A stretch of DNA of 64,000 nucleotides from Chlamydomonas sphaeroides (Eukaryota; Chlorophyta; Chlorophyceae; Chlamydomonadales; Chlamydomonadaceae), in contig BDDC01000009.1 of NCBI GenBank assembly GCA_001662425.1, forward strand, positions 73,325-137,324, read 5' to 3'. The translations under genes were made by a program, and so were the position numbers. The notes under the pieces were generated by a model. It was given only the letters and a program-made list of their open reading frames with translations. It ran no database searches and had not been told where the DNA came from. Positions 12,054 to 23,000 of the stretch are shown in pieces; position 1 is the first letter of the stretch, and each line of letters opens with the position of its first letter.

Positions 12054-14667
12054 CTACTCCTCCGCGGCGCCCTCGCCACCGGCCGCGGGCTCGGGCTCCT
12101 GCGCGGCGGGAGCGCACAGCCCAAGTGGGCAGCGAGGCAGCGCAGCAAGGCAACTGGGCCCCATGCTTGTCAACAGTCTCGCGGGGCCATTGGCAGGCAG
12201 CCCAGCGGCCCCCAGGCATGCCTTCACTGCCCGTCTGAGCACCCCGCCCATTATCCCAGCTGCGGCCCCCTCTCTCACCATGCCCGCCGCCTCGCTGCTC
12301 ATCTTAAAGCCCATGGCCTCCGTCAGGGACAGCTCGTACAGTGTGCTCTGGGGGCATTGGCATGTACCGAGGGGTGATGAGGGAGAAGGAACGGGTCTGG
12401 GAGGAGATGGTCTTTTCCACGAGACAGAGGGGCGGTCAGCACGCAGGCAAGGCAAGCCCCATGTGGCCTCTCGTCTCAGCCCCTCGTCGCGCCTTGTGAA
12501 CAGCCCTTGCGCACGGCGCGCACGCACACCCACCTCCATCTTCTTGAGCGTGTACTTGAGCGCGTCATACTTCTTACGCAGCGCGCCGTTGCGCAGGTCG
12601 AACTGAAAGGGGCAGGGCAGAGCGGGGAGGGGACCGGAATGAGGGCCACGCGCCAAGGCCAGCGCCGTCACCGGCCGGGTCCTGGGGCTGAGCTGCGTGA
12701 CAGGTGGGCCCCCATGCCCCTCCAGTAACACGGCACCGGTACCGCCCGTCACATACGATATCCGCGTACCTGCCTCCCCGCCTGCCTCCCTCTCATCAGC
12801 CCACACATTGAGGAGGCGGCCCGTAAGCCCTGCCTGCCTTCCTGCGTGCCTGCCTGCCCCCCCTCCCTCCCCACTCACCCCCACACATCCCCTGCCACAC
12901 ACGGCATCACACACAACCCCCTTCCCCCCGCACCTTAAGGAAGCGGCCCATGAGCACGTCCACCAGGTCGCGGCACCGCTGCACCGCCGCCTTGTCGCGC
13001 TGCGTGGCGCGCGCAATGGCGTAGCGGTTGAGCTCGCCCGTAAAGTCCAGCACGCCGCCCAGGAATCTGCAGGCAGGCGCGGCACAGGCCTGGTGACGAG
13101 GGGTGGTGAGCCAGGGCGCAAGGGCCGAGGCCAACGCACAGGCCGCGATGCGGCGGGGCGGGGCCCAGGTGTCACCTGCCCGGCAGTCCCTGCTGGGCCC
13201 CGGGCGTCGCGCCTGGCGCCCGCACCCACTGGCCGCTGCCCCATGCTCGCCCCGCCCATGCTCGCCCCGCCCATGCTCGCCCCGCCCATGCTCGCTCCGC
13301 CCATGCTCGCCCCGCCCATGCTCGCCCCGCCCATGCTCGCCCCGCCAGCCACCGCCCCCCCTGCGCTCACTCCTCTGGGTCCGCCAGCGGCAGCTCGTCG
13401 GATCGCACCAGCCGCCCCTCGCGCAGGAACACGGAGAAGGCCACCGCTTCGGCGTACTGGCGGGAAAGGGAGCAGGCGGGCGGCAGGCGACGTGAACGAG
13501 GCGGTGCGACGGCTGTAGGGTAGGGCGTGGTGGCCCCAAAACCCATGCGCGGCTTGGCCCAGCCCCAGGCCCTACCCCCGCCCCGCCCAGTACCGCCGCC
13601 TCACGGGGCCCCTGCGCCCACCTCCTCCACGGCCGCCGAGTAGGAGCCCTGCCGCAGCAGCGGGTACTTCTCCAGCGCCGGCAGCATCTCACGGCCAATG
13701 GCCTCTGCGCGGGAGCGCAGCGGCCGGGCGGCAGCCGCAGATGCGGCACACGCTCAGACAACGTCACCTCCCAGTGATCCCCGGACCCTGCAACGCTGGC
13801 ACGCGTCAGCGTCGTGTACCCCAAGCGTAGTGCCACACAAGTGGAGCGCACAAGCAGTGCCTGATGCTAAGCCGCCGGTCGCCAGCTGCCGGCTGACGTC
13901 TCCTATCGGGCTATTGGGCCCCGCCGCTCGCCCCGGGCCGCCGCACCCGCTTTGGTCAGCTGCTCGGCCGCCTTGGCCAGCTCCCCACGGTGCAGCGAGT
14001 ACACCGCCTGCTTGCCCAGCTTCTGCATGTCTGGCAGGTGGGGCGAGAGGGGCGAGGGCGACAGAGGCAGAGGCGCAGGGGGCTCAGGTGGCCAGTGAGG
14101 GGAGGCCGCACGGCAGGCGTCGGAGGGCTCGCGCCCCATCGGCGCCGGCCCTCGCGTACAGCCCTGGGCGCGGCTGGCGCACATCCGCCCGCCTCCGCTC
14201 GCGCCCCTTGCGGCTCCCCTGCCAACGGCCCCCATCCGGTTGCCGGTGGCGGATGTGCCTCCCGGCACGTGGAGACCGCGTGACTGCGTCTGGGAGGACT
14301 GCTTTGCGCTTCCTTTTGTTTTCCTTTTGCGTTTACCCTCTCTTACTGCTCCGCTGCCGCCCCCCTGCCCCCTGCCGCTGCCTGCTACCGCTGCCGGCCC
14401 CACCTCTGCAGCGCTTGATGATGGCCTCCCGCTGCTCATCGTAGGCAGCCAGGTGAGCGCCCAGCTTGTCCCAGTCGCTGGGGGAGGAACAGGTGGAGAG
14501 GGGAGAGGGGTTGCAGCGACATGCGGCATGGTCGCAGGCGTGTGCGACAGGGAAACTACGAGGTGACGGATGTGTGGGCGGCGCGCGTGCGTGGTTGACG
14601 CCATCGCCAGGGGCGCCCGGCGATGCCCCCAAGCGCACCTCTCCACGAGGATGGGCGCGGCCGCCAT
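12054..14667 (-). CDS. Translin-family nucleic-acid-binding protein
   Basis: Translin and its partner TRAX form an octameric RNA/DNA-binding complex (C3PO) with endonuclease activity. Nine exons join in perfect phase to give 223 residues, close to the family length of about 228: 14667-14639, 14477-14404, 14030-13947, 13704-13622, 13456-13371, 13066-12934, 12602-12534, 12347-12279 and 12098-12054. The N-terminus reads MAAAPILVESDWDKLG. The mostly helical body contains REAIIKRCRDMQKLGK, LDFTGELNRYAIAR and a conserved C-terminal block LRKKYDALKYTLKKME followed by LYELSL, which matches translin better than TRAX. The tail is Glu/Ala-rich. It is transcribed away from the dynein light-chain gene across a 0.9-kb promoter region. 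Whether it is translin proper or a divergent paralogue is not certain. Confidence 0.75.
13242..13346. repeat. 15-bp minisatellite in a translin intron
   Basis: Seven tandem copies of CATGCTCGCCCCGCC lie in the intron between 13371 and 13066; one copy has a single C-to-T change. The array is open in several frames, producing misleading ORFs, but lies wholly inside the intron. Confidence 0.9.
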
Positions 14668-15576
14668 GCTAGGGGCGTCGGAGGGGCCGGCCTGCAAGGT
14701 GCACATATGACGGGGGCACATCGGCGGCGAGCAACGCGCGCAAGGGCGACCGTTGCAGCCCTGCGACCGTGCGATGCTGCTGGGTAGCAAGCTGCAGGAG
14801 CCGGGCATGTCTCACAACAGGGCTGTCGGCAGCTAGCGGCTGGCCGTCGGAGGAGGGCGCTGCGGCTGTGTGGCAGCGGAGGCGAGTGGGATAAGATCTC
14901 CACGGCTGAGGGGAGGTCTGCGAAAGTGGCCGCTGGGGGCGGCTGAAGGCGCAAGCGGCGTGGCGGCTCTGCGGGGGAGGGGAGGGGCGCGCCGGCCGCC
15001 GCGCGTCAGTGTCCTTGCGTGCGCTCTGGTGTAAGCAGCAGTATTGAAGGCACTAGGATCATGTGAAGGTATCGGTATCGTGGGCTTGTATGCGTTGGGC
15101 GCAGCAGCCGGATTGGCTCACCGCGGCGAAGTGTCGCCAGTGTCGGGAGCTGCAGCGGAAGGCAAGTAGCATTTCACAGTGACTTGTACTTCTGCAGCGG
15201 GACGCACGGAACCTCGGGCACAATCTTGAGCGAAAGCGGGGACAAGTCCGTGAAGCGCATGCCGAGCGACAGCCAGGGACCCAAACCCGAGCCCTCACGC
15301 TGGCAATCGCCTTACCGCTGTACACGACATATCCTGCCTTGTCTACTGCAATCACAACCACAAGGCGCAAGACAAACCTTAACGCACAATTGCCCTAGTC
15401 ACTGCACCTACGCGTGTTATTGCTGCTACAGCTGGTATCGACAAAGTAATACAACGTCCGTGCATTTGATGGAGCGGTAGAAGCAGCAGCTTCAGAAGTC
15501 TAACTCGAAGGAAGTGCGCCGTGGCCGCGGCGCGGCGCCAGAGCGGTTCCCGCGCTAAGCATAGAGCACCGTCACC
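14668..15576. promoter_or_regulatory. Divergent promoter region, translin / DNAL4
   Basis: About 0.9 kb separates the two divergent start codons. GC content falls between roughly 15050 and 15480. Short ORFs occur on both strands but none has splice-supported extension or family resemblance, so I treat the stretch as promoters and 5' leaders. Confidence 0.5.
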
Positions 15577-16409
15577 ATGGCGGACGGGCAATTCGAGGAT
15601 ATGGAGGCGTTCTTGCGTGTGGCCAAGGTGTGCATTTGCTGGCTCCTAAGCCCGGCCGCCTGCATACATATTGCAACATGCATCAGCATGCTTGATATCA
15701 TGCTGATGTCCATGCAGTACACTCTGGTCAAGTACACCGACATGCATCCAGAGATGAAGGAGGAGGCCATGGACATTTGCATCACGGCCGTGGAGAAATA
15801 CCCCAACGATGCAGAAAAGTGCACACAGGTGCTGGGCCAGGGCGCGGGGAGGGGGAGGGGGAGGGGCCGCGTGGCCGAGACAGCGGGCAGCTCCACGCTT
15901 CCTGCACGTCGTGGGATTTGCAACGGTCAGGGATGTTGCATGCCGAGGGACGAATACTGGCCAAGCTGATATGCGCACTCTTCAAGTGCGCTGGCGGCAT
16001 CCCTGCTGCACGGACGCAGTGATAAGTCTTGACACCCCGGTCACGCTGTGTGGGACTGGTGCCCCGTCTGTGTGGCACAGACCCGCTTTCTCACGTTGTC
16101 CACGCCGGGGTTTGCTGCAGATGATCAAGGACCAAATGGACAAGAAGTTCGGTGCACCATGGCACGTGGTCGTCGGGAAAGGGTTCTCGTATGAGATCAC
16201 GTACGAGGTGAGCCCTTGCAGCCAGGCGGCGGGCAGCCTGGGTTGCTGTGCTGGGGCTGACGATGTGACGAGTGACGGCTGTGGGTGTGCTTATTCCGTG
16301 CTATCGTCGTCCTTATCCGCCGTTGCTGCCCTTTGCCGTCCCGCAGGTGCGGAACCTCCTCTACATCTACGTGGGAGGGCGGACAGCAGTGCTGCTCTGG
16401 AAGATGTAG
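15577..16409 (+). CDS. LC8-superfamily axonemal dynein light chain (DNAL4 / LC10-like)
   Basis: This is an accessory light chain of ciliary outer-arm dynein. Four exons in phase (15577-15627, 15718-15828, 16121-16207, 16347-16409) give 103 residues; human DNAL4 has 105. Motifs typical of DNAL4 rather than classic LC8 are TLVKYTDMHPEMKEEAMD, MIKDQMDKKFGAPWHVVVG and EITYEVRNLLYIYVGG, ending in a VLLWKM strand. In Chlamydomonas the DNAL4-type protein is outer-arm LC10; the orthology here is inferred from motif order and length. The start is the first ATG, CACCATGGCG, with a good context. A second dynein light-chain gene follows on the same strand 0.9 kb downstream. Expression would be expected to follow cilium assembly. 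Confidence 0.85.
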
Positions 16410-17286
16410 CGGCGAGGCGTGCGAGCGCCAGGGGCTTGCGTACTGGGGCAGGCAGGCAGGGGTGTCTTTGGTCACTGGCTACTGGGGTTGCGGCAGCTGC
16501 AGGGTGGGCGACTCGGGGACGGCGCTTGCGAACAGGGATGCTATGCAGTGCTCCGTGCGGGCGTAAGACGGGTTCACTGAGCAGCCTGTGTTCTGGGACA
16601 GGCCTGTCCGCGTGCATTGGCGGCAGGGTGTGGGATTGAAGCTGACCGATACATGTGCTGACGAGTGTTCGGAGGCGGGAGGGGGACTGCCGTGCCGCGT
16701 CACCCTCCATTATGAGGCTGTGGTACGTATGTGAAGCGGAGACGCGCGGGTAGCGCAGGCCTTGTTGCGCTGCCCAACCTGCAATTGGTCTTTGGTGGCT
16801 GTGTAAAACACACCAGAGGACCAGCGTCTGACTCTGTCCCTCTCCCCTGGTCCTTCAAAACGAGACGTGATCCGACTGACCAGCGGCCGAAGAACCGATA
16901 CGCAGCTGGGCCCAGCAAATGCGAGACCGCCGCTTGATATGAGGGTTGATAGCTCACACTCGCTTGTCAGAAGCAACCGATGCGCTGCTCGCATGCCGGT
17001 AACCGCCAGGGGAGTCTCCCCTGGTAACCGCGGTCGGGGCGCGAGGGTCGTCGGGTCTTCTGGGGTGCGTGGCAGCTGCGCGACACACCGGGACGCGCGC
17101 TTCACAGCATACTCTTGTTTGCTTTTGACTGAACACAAACGCTAGCATACTGTGACTTGCACTCGCCTTGTTGCAACAACCTCGAAGTCTGCATTGCGTC
17201 TAAACTTGCAAACCATAACGAAGACCTTGAGCGACCTCAGTTCCTTCTGCATTCCACCTCGGCGCTAGCTGCGTGAGCTAGCAGCC
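16410..17286 (+). other. 3' region of DNAL4-like gene and promoter of Tctex gene
   Basis: This 0.88-kb stretch separates two co-oriented dynein light-chain genes. It contains a TGTAA signal at 16802-16806. From about 17100 to 17286 the sequence is AT-richer, as expected for the promoter and leader of the next gene. I see no additional coding exon. Confidence 0.55.
16802..16806 (+). terminator. TGTAA polyadenylation signal (DNAL4-like gene)
   Basis: TGTAA lies about 390 nt after the stop codon, in the expected orientation for the DNAL4-like gene. Confidence 0.45.
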
Positions 17287-18141
17287 ATGGAGGACTCAAT
17301 GCCGTTCCAGTCGGGTGGTATCAAGGAGGTCGTCTACGAGAACACCTTCATTACAGACCCAGAGGGATATGGTCCGAACACAAAGTTTGAGCGGCATAAG
17401 GTCCAGGCGGTGTTGAAGCAGGTCCTCAAGGAGCGCATTGAGAAGCAGAAGTATGACCCCGTCAAGGGCGCGCAAATATCCAAGCAGCTGGCGGACGACC
17501 TGCGGGAAAAGGTCAAGGCGTTGGGGTATGACCGGTAAGCACGCGAGGCGGGCTCTGAGGGGGTTCGTGGGGCCACAGGGTGGGGAGCAGCTCGAGGGCT
17601 GGGACGATGCAGCACTGCTCAACGCACTTGCCTGCGCCTGCGCCGCGCATGTGTCGCGGCGTAGCCCGCGTTATGCCGTGTGGCTCAAGCACGGCACGCC
17701 ATGGCCCTGCCCTCCTAGCCGCCAACTTGGTTGGGAGCACGTCACCCTGCGCTTTGATTCCTGTGCTGGCAGAGAGTGCACACTTTCGTGTTCTGTGGCG
17801 ATGCGCGCCCTTCGTGGCAGCAGCCGCGGCACCTGCCTCCCAACAGCACATCCCGCGGACACCGCTGCGCCACCCCGTACGCTGCTTGTCGCTTGGTCCA
17901 TGTATCTCCACCCGGGTGTCAGGCACCAACCCTGGACCTCGTCCGCGGCCCCCGCCCTCTACCCGCGGCCCGCAGGTACAAGCTGGTCATCCAGGTCACG
18001 GTGGGCCAGAAGCAGGGCCAGGCGATGCGCATCATCAGCAGGTGCCTGTGGGACACGCAGTCCGACAACTTTGCCAGCGAGTACTACGAGAACGAGTCCA
18101 TGTACTGCGTGTGCCAGGTGTACGGGTTGTACTACGAATGA
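17287..18141 (+). CDS. Tctex-family dynein light chain (Tctex2-like)
   Basis: Two exons, 17287-17534 and 17976-18141, splice inside an Arg codon to give 137 residues. The whole protein after residue 20 is one Tctex domain: YENTFITDPEG, YDPVKGAQISKQLADDLREK, GYDRYKLVIQVTVGQKQGQ, SRCLWDTQSDN and a C-terminal QVYGLYYE. Such proteins dimerise and anchor intermediate chains in axonemal dyneins. The motif set looks more like the Tctex2 group (Chlamydomonas LC2 or Tctex2b) than Tctex1 itself; I cannot separate these without a tree. The conserved DRYK and QVYG blocks sit at either end of exon 2, supporting the splice. Confidence 0.82.
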
Positions 18142-20051
18142 TGCGCACGGGGTCGCGCAAGGAGGGCGGGCGCCCAGCGTGGACTGTACGGCAGGTGCCT
18201 GCCACGAGGGGCGGGGGCTATGAGGGGCCGCTGGTGCGGCGCAGTGATTGCGGCGGATTGGGGCAGCTGGCGGGTGGGCGGGCTGGGTGGCAGCGGGCGC
18301 ACATGCGCAGGTTCAGGGAGGCCCGCTGCGCGGGGTGCTGTGGTGGCAGGCGAGGTGAATGGCGCTGACGCGGTGCTTTAGACGCAACCAAAGGGCGGTG
18401 GTTGTGGGTGGGGGGTCACCGTGTCGCGTGGCGGACGCAGGGCATGGATGCGCCGGCATCGGCACATGACCGCCTGTGACTGTCAGGGCGCGAGCGCGGA
18501 CAGCGGAGCATGCGCCCAGAGGGTCAGATGCCCGCGGCAGGCAGAGGAGGGCAACAACCGGCGTGAGAGGCGGGGCCTGGGCCTCGGGAGCTTCTGACTT
18601 GCTCCATGGGGCCTCCGCACTCGCGTTGAAGCTGTAAGGGTATCCCATGTTGTCTGACTTTGCGCAAGCGCGTGAACGGCACATGCTCCGTGTTCAGTGT
18701 GGGCCGTGAAGCAAGCACGAGCTGGCCGTCGTATCATGTGAGCTTACAGGGAGGCCAGCTAGAGGTGGCGCAGGCCCAGAAGGGGCCCAGCGCCGCAACG
18801 GTAAAGAATGTCAAATCAGATGAGGGCCTTGATCCAGCGGCTCGGCCACGATCTACCCGACCGGCCGGCAGTGCCGCCGCTGGCCCTGGCGCCTCGGGAC
18901 GCGCCCGCGCAAAGGTGCAGCTCTGTACACCTCAGCTAATATCAGTATGTAACCACAGTAGTCATAGCGAAGAAGCACACTTTGTCTGTCCGTGAATGAG
19001 CGGCCTCGACACACCGCGCTGACATGTAGGCTGCCGGCCCGCGAGCGACCGGGCCCAAGAAGGAACCTACCCGCCAGCCTCTGTAATCATAACCTACGCC
19101 AAGCTACGGCACCCAAGAGGTCCACAATGCCAGGGCCCTTTTATTGAGAGAAACGTCCCCAAGGCGTAAACAATGCTACCCTGCCTGGTAAACACCGCGG
19201 CTGCGTCAGCTAGCTTGACCCTGCGTACAACGGGTTGACAGCGCACGCGGGAGCACGGGATCCCGACCCTGCCAACAGGGGCACCCAGTTTCAGCCAGAA
19301 AAGAGAAGCCAAAAAGACGCAAGTGCCAGCGCAAGGGCGCACGCACGCACAGCCCGCACTCACACAACAGGAAAGCCGGTAGCGCCAAGCCGTGGACCAA
19401 GCCCACGAACAGCAACGAATAAGCATTGAAGGTAAGCGCACGCCAGGCGCAGGAGCAGGGGCGGACCGCCGCACGCTCTACCCCCTCAACGGGAGTGCAG
19501 AGGTCCCGCACGCAGCCCATCAGCCCCAGCCGCCACCCTAGCATCGGCGCAATGTGCAGGTGGAGCATACGCAGTTCAGTCGCGTCACAAAACTGATGCG
19601 CTCTCGCACAATACGCAAAGATACCGTACGCGCTCCGAGCCAGGGTGCGCGCTGGAGAGGTCAGCAGCGCCCGCAGTGCCGTGGCTCGCCAAAGCGTGCG
19701 AGCATGAATCTTGTGCACGCACCGGCCAGCTGCAGATGCTGTTCGCCCCCCCCGGCCTTATGTGCCTCCCACCGCAGTCCCTCTTGCACACAGTGTGCTC
19801 AGTGTGGGGTCCCAAGGTTGGGATGCCAGTGACCGCCACGCCAAGCGCCTTCCGCCACCCGCCTGTCCATGCAGCCCACTTGCCACCAGCCCTCTCTTCC
19901 CACCAGTTCTGATTCCTGCGCGGTGCCAGCCTCGCAGGCCACACTCCCCGGTTGGAAGCTCCGGCGCGCACGGGCTCGAGCGCCCAAGGGGCCGTGCCCC
20001 CGCCACACTAGCGGTGCCGAGCTCAGCGTCCTCGCTACGCGTGCGCTAGGC
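18142..20051. other. Convergent intergenic region, Tctex gene / guanylate cyclase
   Basis: This 1.9-kb stretch carries the 3' ends of two converging genes. A TGTAA at 18948-18952 could end the Tctex transcript. I found no exact minus-strand TGTAA for the cyclase. Several short ORFs are present on both strands; none looks like a conserved protein. No RNA gene was recognised. Confidence 0.5.
18948..18952 (+). terminator. TGTAA polyadenylation signal (Tctex gene, tentative)
   Basis: TGTAA lies about 800 nt after the Tctex stop codon. The distance is long, so assignment is weak. Confidence 0.3.
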
Positions 20052-23000
20052 TCAGCTGAGGTAGGTTCGCATCAGGCCCTTGCCCTTGGCCTCCACAAAG
20101 CCACGGCACTCCCACCGCGCCTGCTCCTCCGCCGGCAGCAGCCCGAACGTGGCCTCGCTGATCTGCACGCGCCCCTGCACGCCCGTGCTCTCCAGCCGAC
20201 TGGCGGTGTTGACCGTGTCGCCTGCGGCCGAGCGAGACGCGGCAGATTACCTCACGCGCCGTCGAGGCTCAGGGCCGGCCAGGATGCGGGGGCCGCTGCG
20301 TGCAATGCGGTCTGCTTCACGCCCCTCTGTGCCGCATCTGGTCCCTCTGCCGCTCACCGAACAGGCAGTACCGAGCGCGGCAGGCGCCCACGATGCCGCT
20401 CATGACGCGGCCGCTGGTGACGCCCACACGCACTTGCAGCGGCTCACCCGTCACCGGGTTGATCACCTGCGCAACCCAGCAGGCCGAGTTGGGGACGTCA
20501 GACGCCAAGCGGGGCAGTGCACAGCCGGCTGCGGCACGCGTCCGCACGGCCAGCTGGGGTTCGGTTGGCGCCGCGCAGGGCGACCGGAGGGCGCGAGGCC
20601 AACGTGCGGGGTCGCGGGGGGCGGCGGGGCATACCTCTGCCGCCGCTGCGATCATGGCGCGGCCAAAGCGGACCATGTCGAGCGCGTGGTGGGGCGTCTC
20701 CACCACCAGGCCCGTGGCGGCCATGAAGCAGTCGCCTGGGGAGGGGAGGGCAGGACAGGGGGCGAGCGGTGAGGGCCGGACAGGGCAGGGGAGTGGCGCG
20801 GCTGCGCAGCCGTGGCTGTGAGATTGAGGCTAGCGGAGATGCCCGACTGCTGCGGCATGAGGGGTTGGTTCTCAAGGGAGCCCGCGCCGGGCCGTGTGCC
20901 CCGTACTGTACGCACCGATGGTCTCGACTGCAGCCGAGGAGCAGGTGGGAGGCGGGTAGGGAGAGAGGGAGGAGGGCCTGTTAGAGCGAGCCACAGAGAG
21001 ACAGCCTGCTGGCATTGCACACTGCTCGGCCCCGTACCATCCTGCCGATGGCTCCCCAGCCGCCCCTCCCTCAGGCTCACCCTTGTACACGCCATGCTGT
21101 CCGAGGAGCGCGTCGTACTGCGGGGTGCACGGCGGCATCCTCATCCTCAGCAACGCCACTGTCATCCTCAGCAGCTGCAGCAACGCATGTCCCGCAACCC
21201 TCATTGCACGCCCCTACCCCCTTTACCCAACCTGCAGCCTCGGCTCCCACCCTGTTCCCACAACAACCGCTACGCAACGCCCGCCCCGCCTCGTGCCCCC
21301 ACCCTCTCCTCCCTGCCACCGCCCTCCATCCCTGCCCGGCGCCCACCTTGCAGAACAGGGTGTGCAGCAGCGCCATGACCTGCTCCGGCTCCAGCGCCTG
21401 GCTGGTGGCCGTGTAGCCTGCGACAGGTTGGCGCCGGGTAGGGGGCCGGGCAGGGGGTTACGCAGGGAGATAGGATGCGAAGACCAAAGGGCTTTGCCCA
21501 AGCGGTCAGTGGCTGCAGCGCCTAGATGTGGAGGAGGGGCATGCGGCCCGGGGACTGGGCACGCCGACGGCAGGCAGGGGCCGAGGCGGACGCCCAGGCC
21601 GGGACGCGAGGGCCGCAGCCACAGCAGCAGGCGGCCGAGGCACGACAGACGCCCGCCCCGACCAAGCGGCCGCCGACGCACCGACGATATCGGCGAACAG
21701 GACTGAGACGGCCGCGTGCCACTTGGCGTACGGCACGTCGCTGAGCACGGGGCCCAGCCCCTCGCCTGCGGCCGTCGAAGTGAGCGCCGCCAGCGACTGC
21801 GAGTGCGAATGGCTGTGGCCGGCGGGCACGGAGCCGCCACCGCCGCCGCCCAGCGCTGCCGCGGCGCCGGCTGAGCCGGAGCCGGCGGTGGGCGTGTCGC
21901 CGCTGCTAGCCCCCGCCGGCCAGGTGCTGCCGGCCGTCGCGAGCGGGCTTGCCAGCCGCGCTGTGTCTGCGTGCGTGTTGACTGGCCGCAGCGACGGCAC
22001 CAGAGCCGACGCCAGCGCCGCGGCCGCCGGCGAGAACACGGACTGGACGCCGCCGTCGAAGGACACGGTGCCGCTGGCGGCGGCGGTGGCTAAGCTGGCG
22101 TTGCCGTCGATGCTGCCGCGCAGCGCCATGCGCAACGAGACCGCCGGCTGGCCCAGCGCCGTCAGCGACGCGCGCGGCGTTCCAGGCGTGCCCGAACCTG
22201 CGCCCCCGCCCGCGTCCCACGACGACCGGTTGCCGCTGCTGGCGGGGTCGCGGCCCGTCGGCGGCGGTGTGTTGCAGACCGGCGGGCCGCTAAGGGCATT
22301 CGCCATGGCTCCAAAGAAGCCGCGGCTGCTGGCACCAGCCGAGGTGAGCATGCCGCCAAACGGGCCGCCGCCGCCGCAGCCGTGCTGCGGCACGCCCGAC
22401 AGCGAAGTCGCCGGGCCTGCCGCCGCCTGCGGCACCGCCGGCACGCCGTACGCGCCCGACATGGATGCGGGGCCAAACACGGCGGCGGCCTGCACGCGCA
22501 CGTTGGAGGTGGTGCGCGACAGCGGCAGCGAGGCCAGCGCGTTGGCGGCGGCGGCGTGGGTGGGGTACGACTCGATGGAGCTGGCGGTGGCGAGCAGCGG
22601 CAGCGGAGGCACAAAGGGTCCACCCGCGGCGGCGGCGGCGGCGGTGCCGGTGGTGGCGGAGCCGGGCAGCGAGGCAGTGCCGGCGGCGGTGGCGGCGGTG
22701 GAGCCGGGCGGCAGGTAGGGGTAGGCTGAGTAGGCGGCGTGCTGCAGCTGGTGCTGGTGGTGCTGGTGGGCTGCCAGCAGGCGGCCCGAGGTGGCGCCGG
22801 CGGTCTGGAAGCGGCGCTTGACCACCTGCACCGCGTGGCTGGGGTATATGTCCTGGTGGGGAGGCAGGGGGCGGGGGGAAGGGGGGAGAAGCGGGGAGAA
22901 GCGTGGCTGCCTGCCTCGCGCAAGCCCCATGCACCTGCGGCGGGCCGCACGTAGCGCTGCGCTGCTCGAGCCTGCCCGCGCCCCTAAGCCCTGGCGCCGG

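Noticed and set aside
13103..13495. Apparent repetitive proteins (SMGGA or SPRPC repeats) on both strands
   Set aside because: They are translations of the 15-bp minisatellite inside a translin intron.
15059..15370. Minus-strand ORF beginning with a hydrophobic VVVIAVDKAGYVVYSGKA segment
   Set aside because: No splice-supported extension or family motif was found, and the rest is Arg/Cys-rich shadow sequence in a promoter region.
21528..22718. 396-codon plus-strand ORF
   Set aside because: It lies antisense to cyclase exon 6, whose phase and motifs are well supported; the ORF is a GC-driven shadow.
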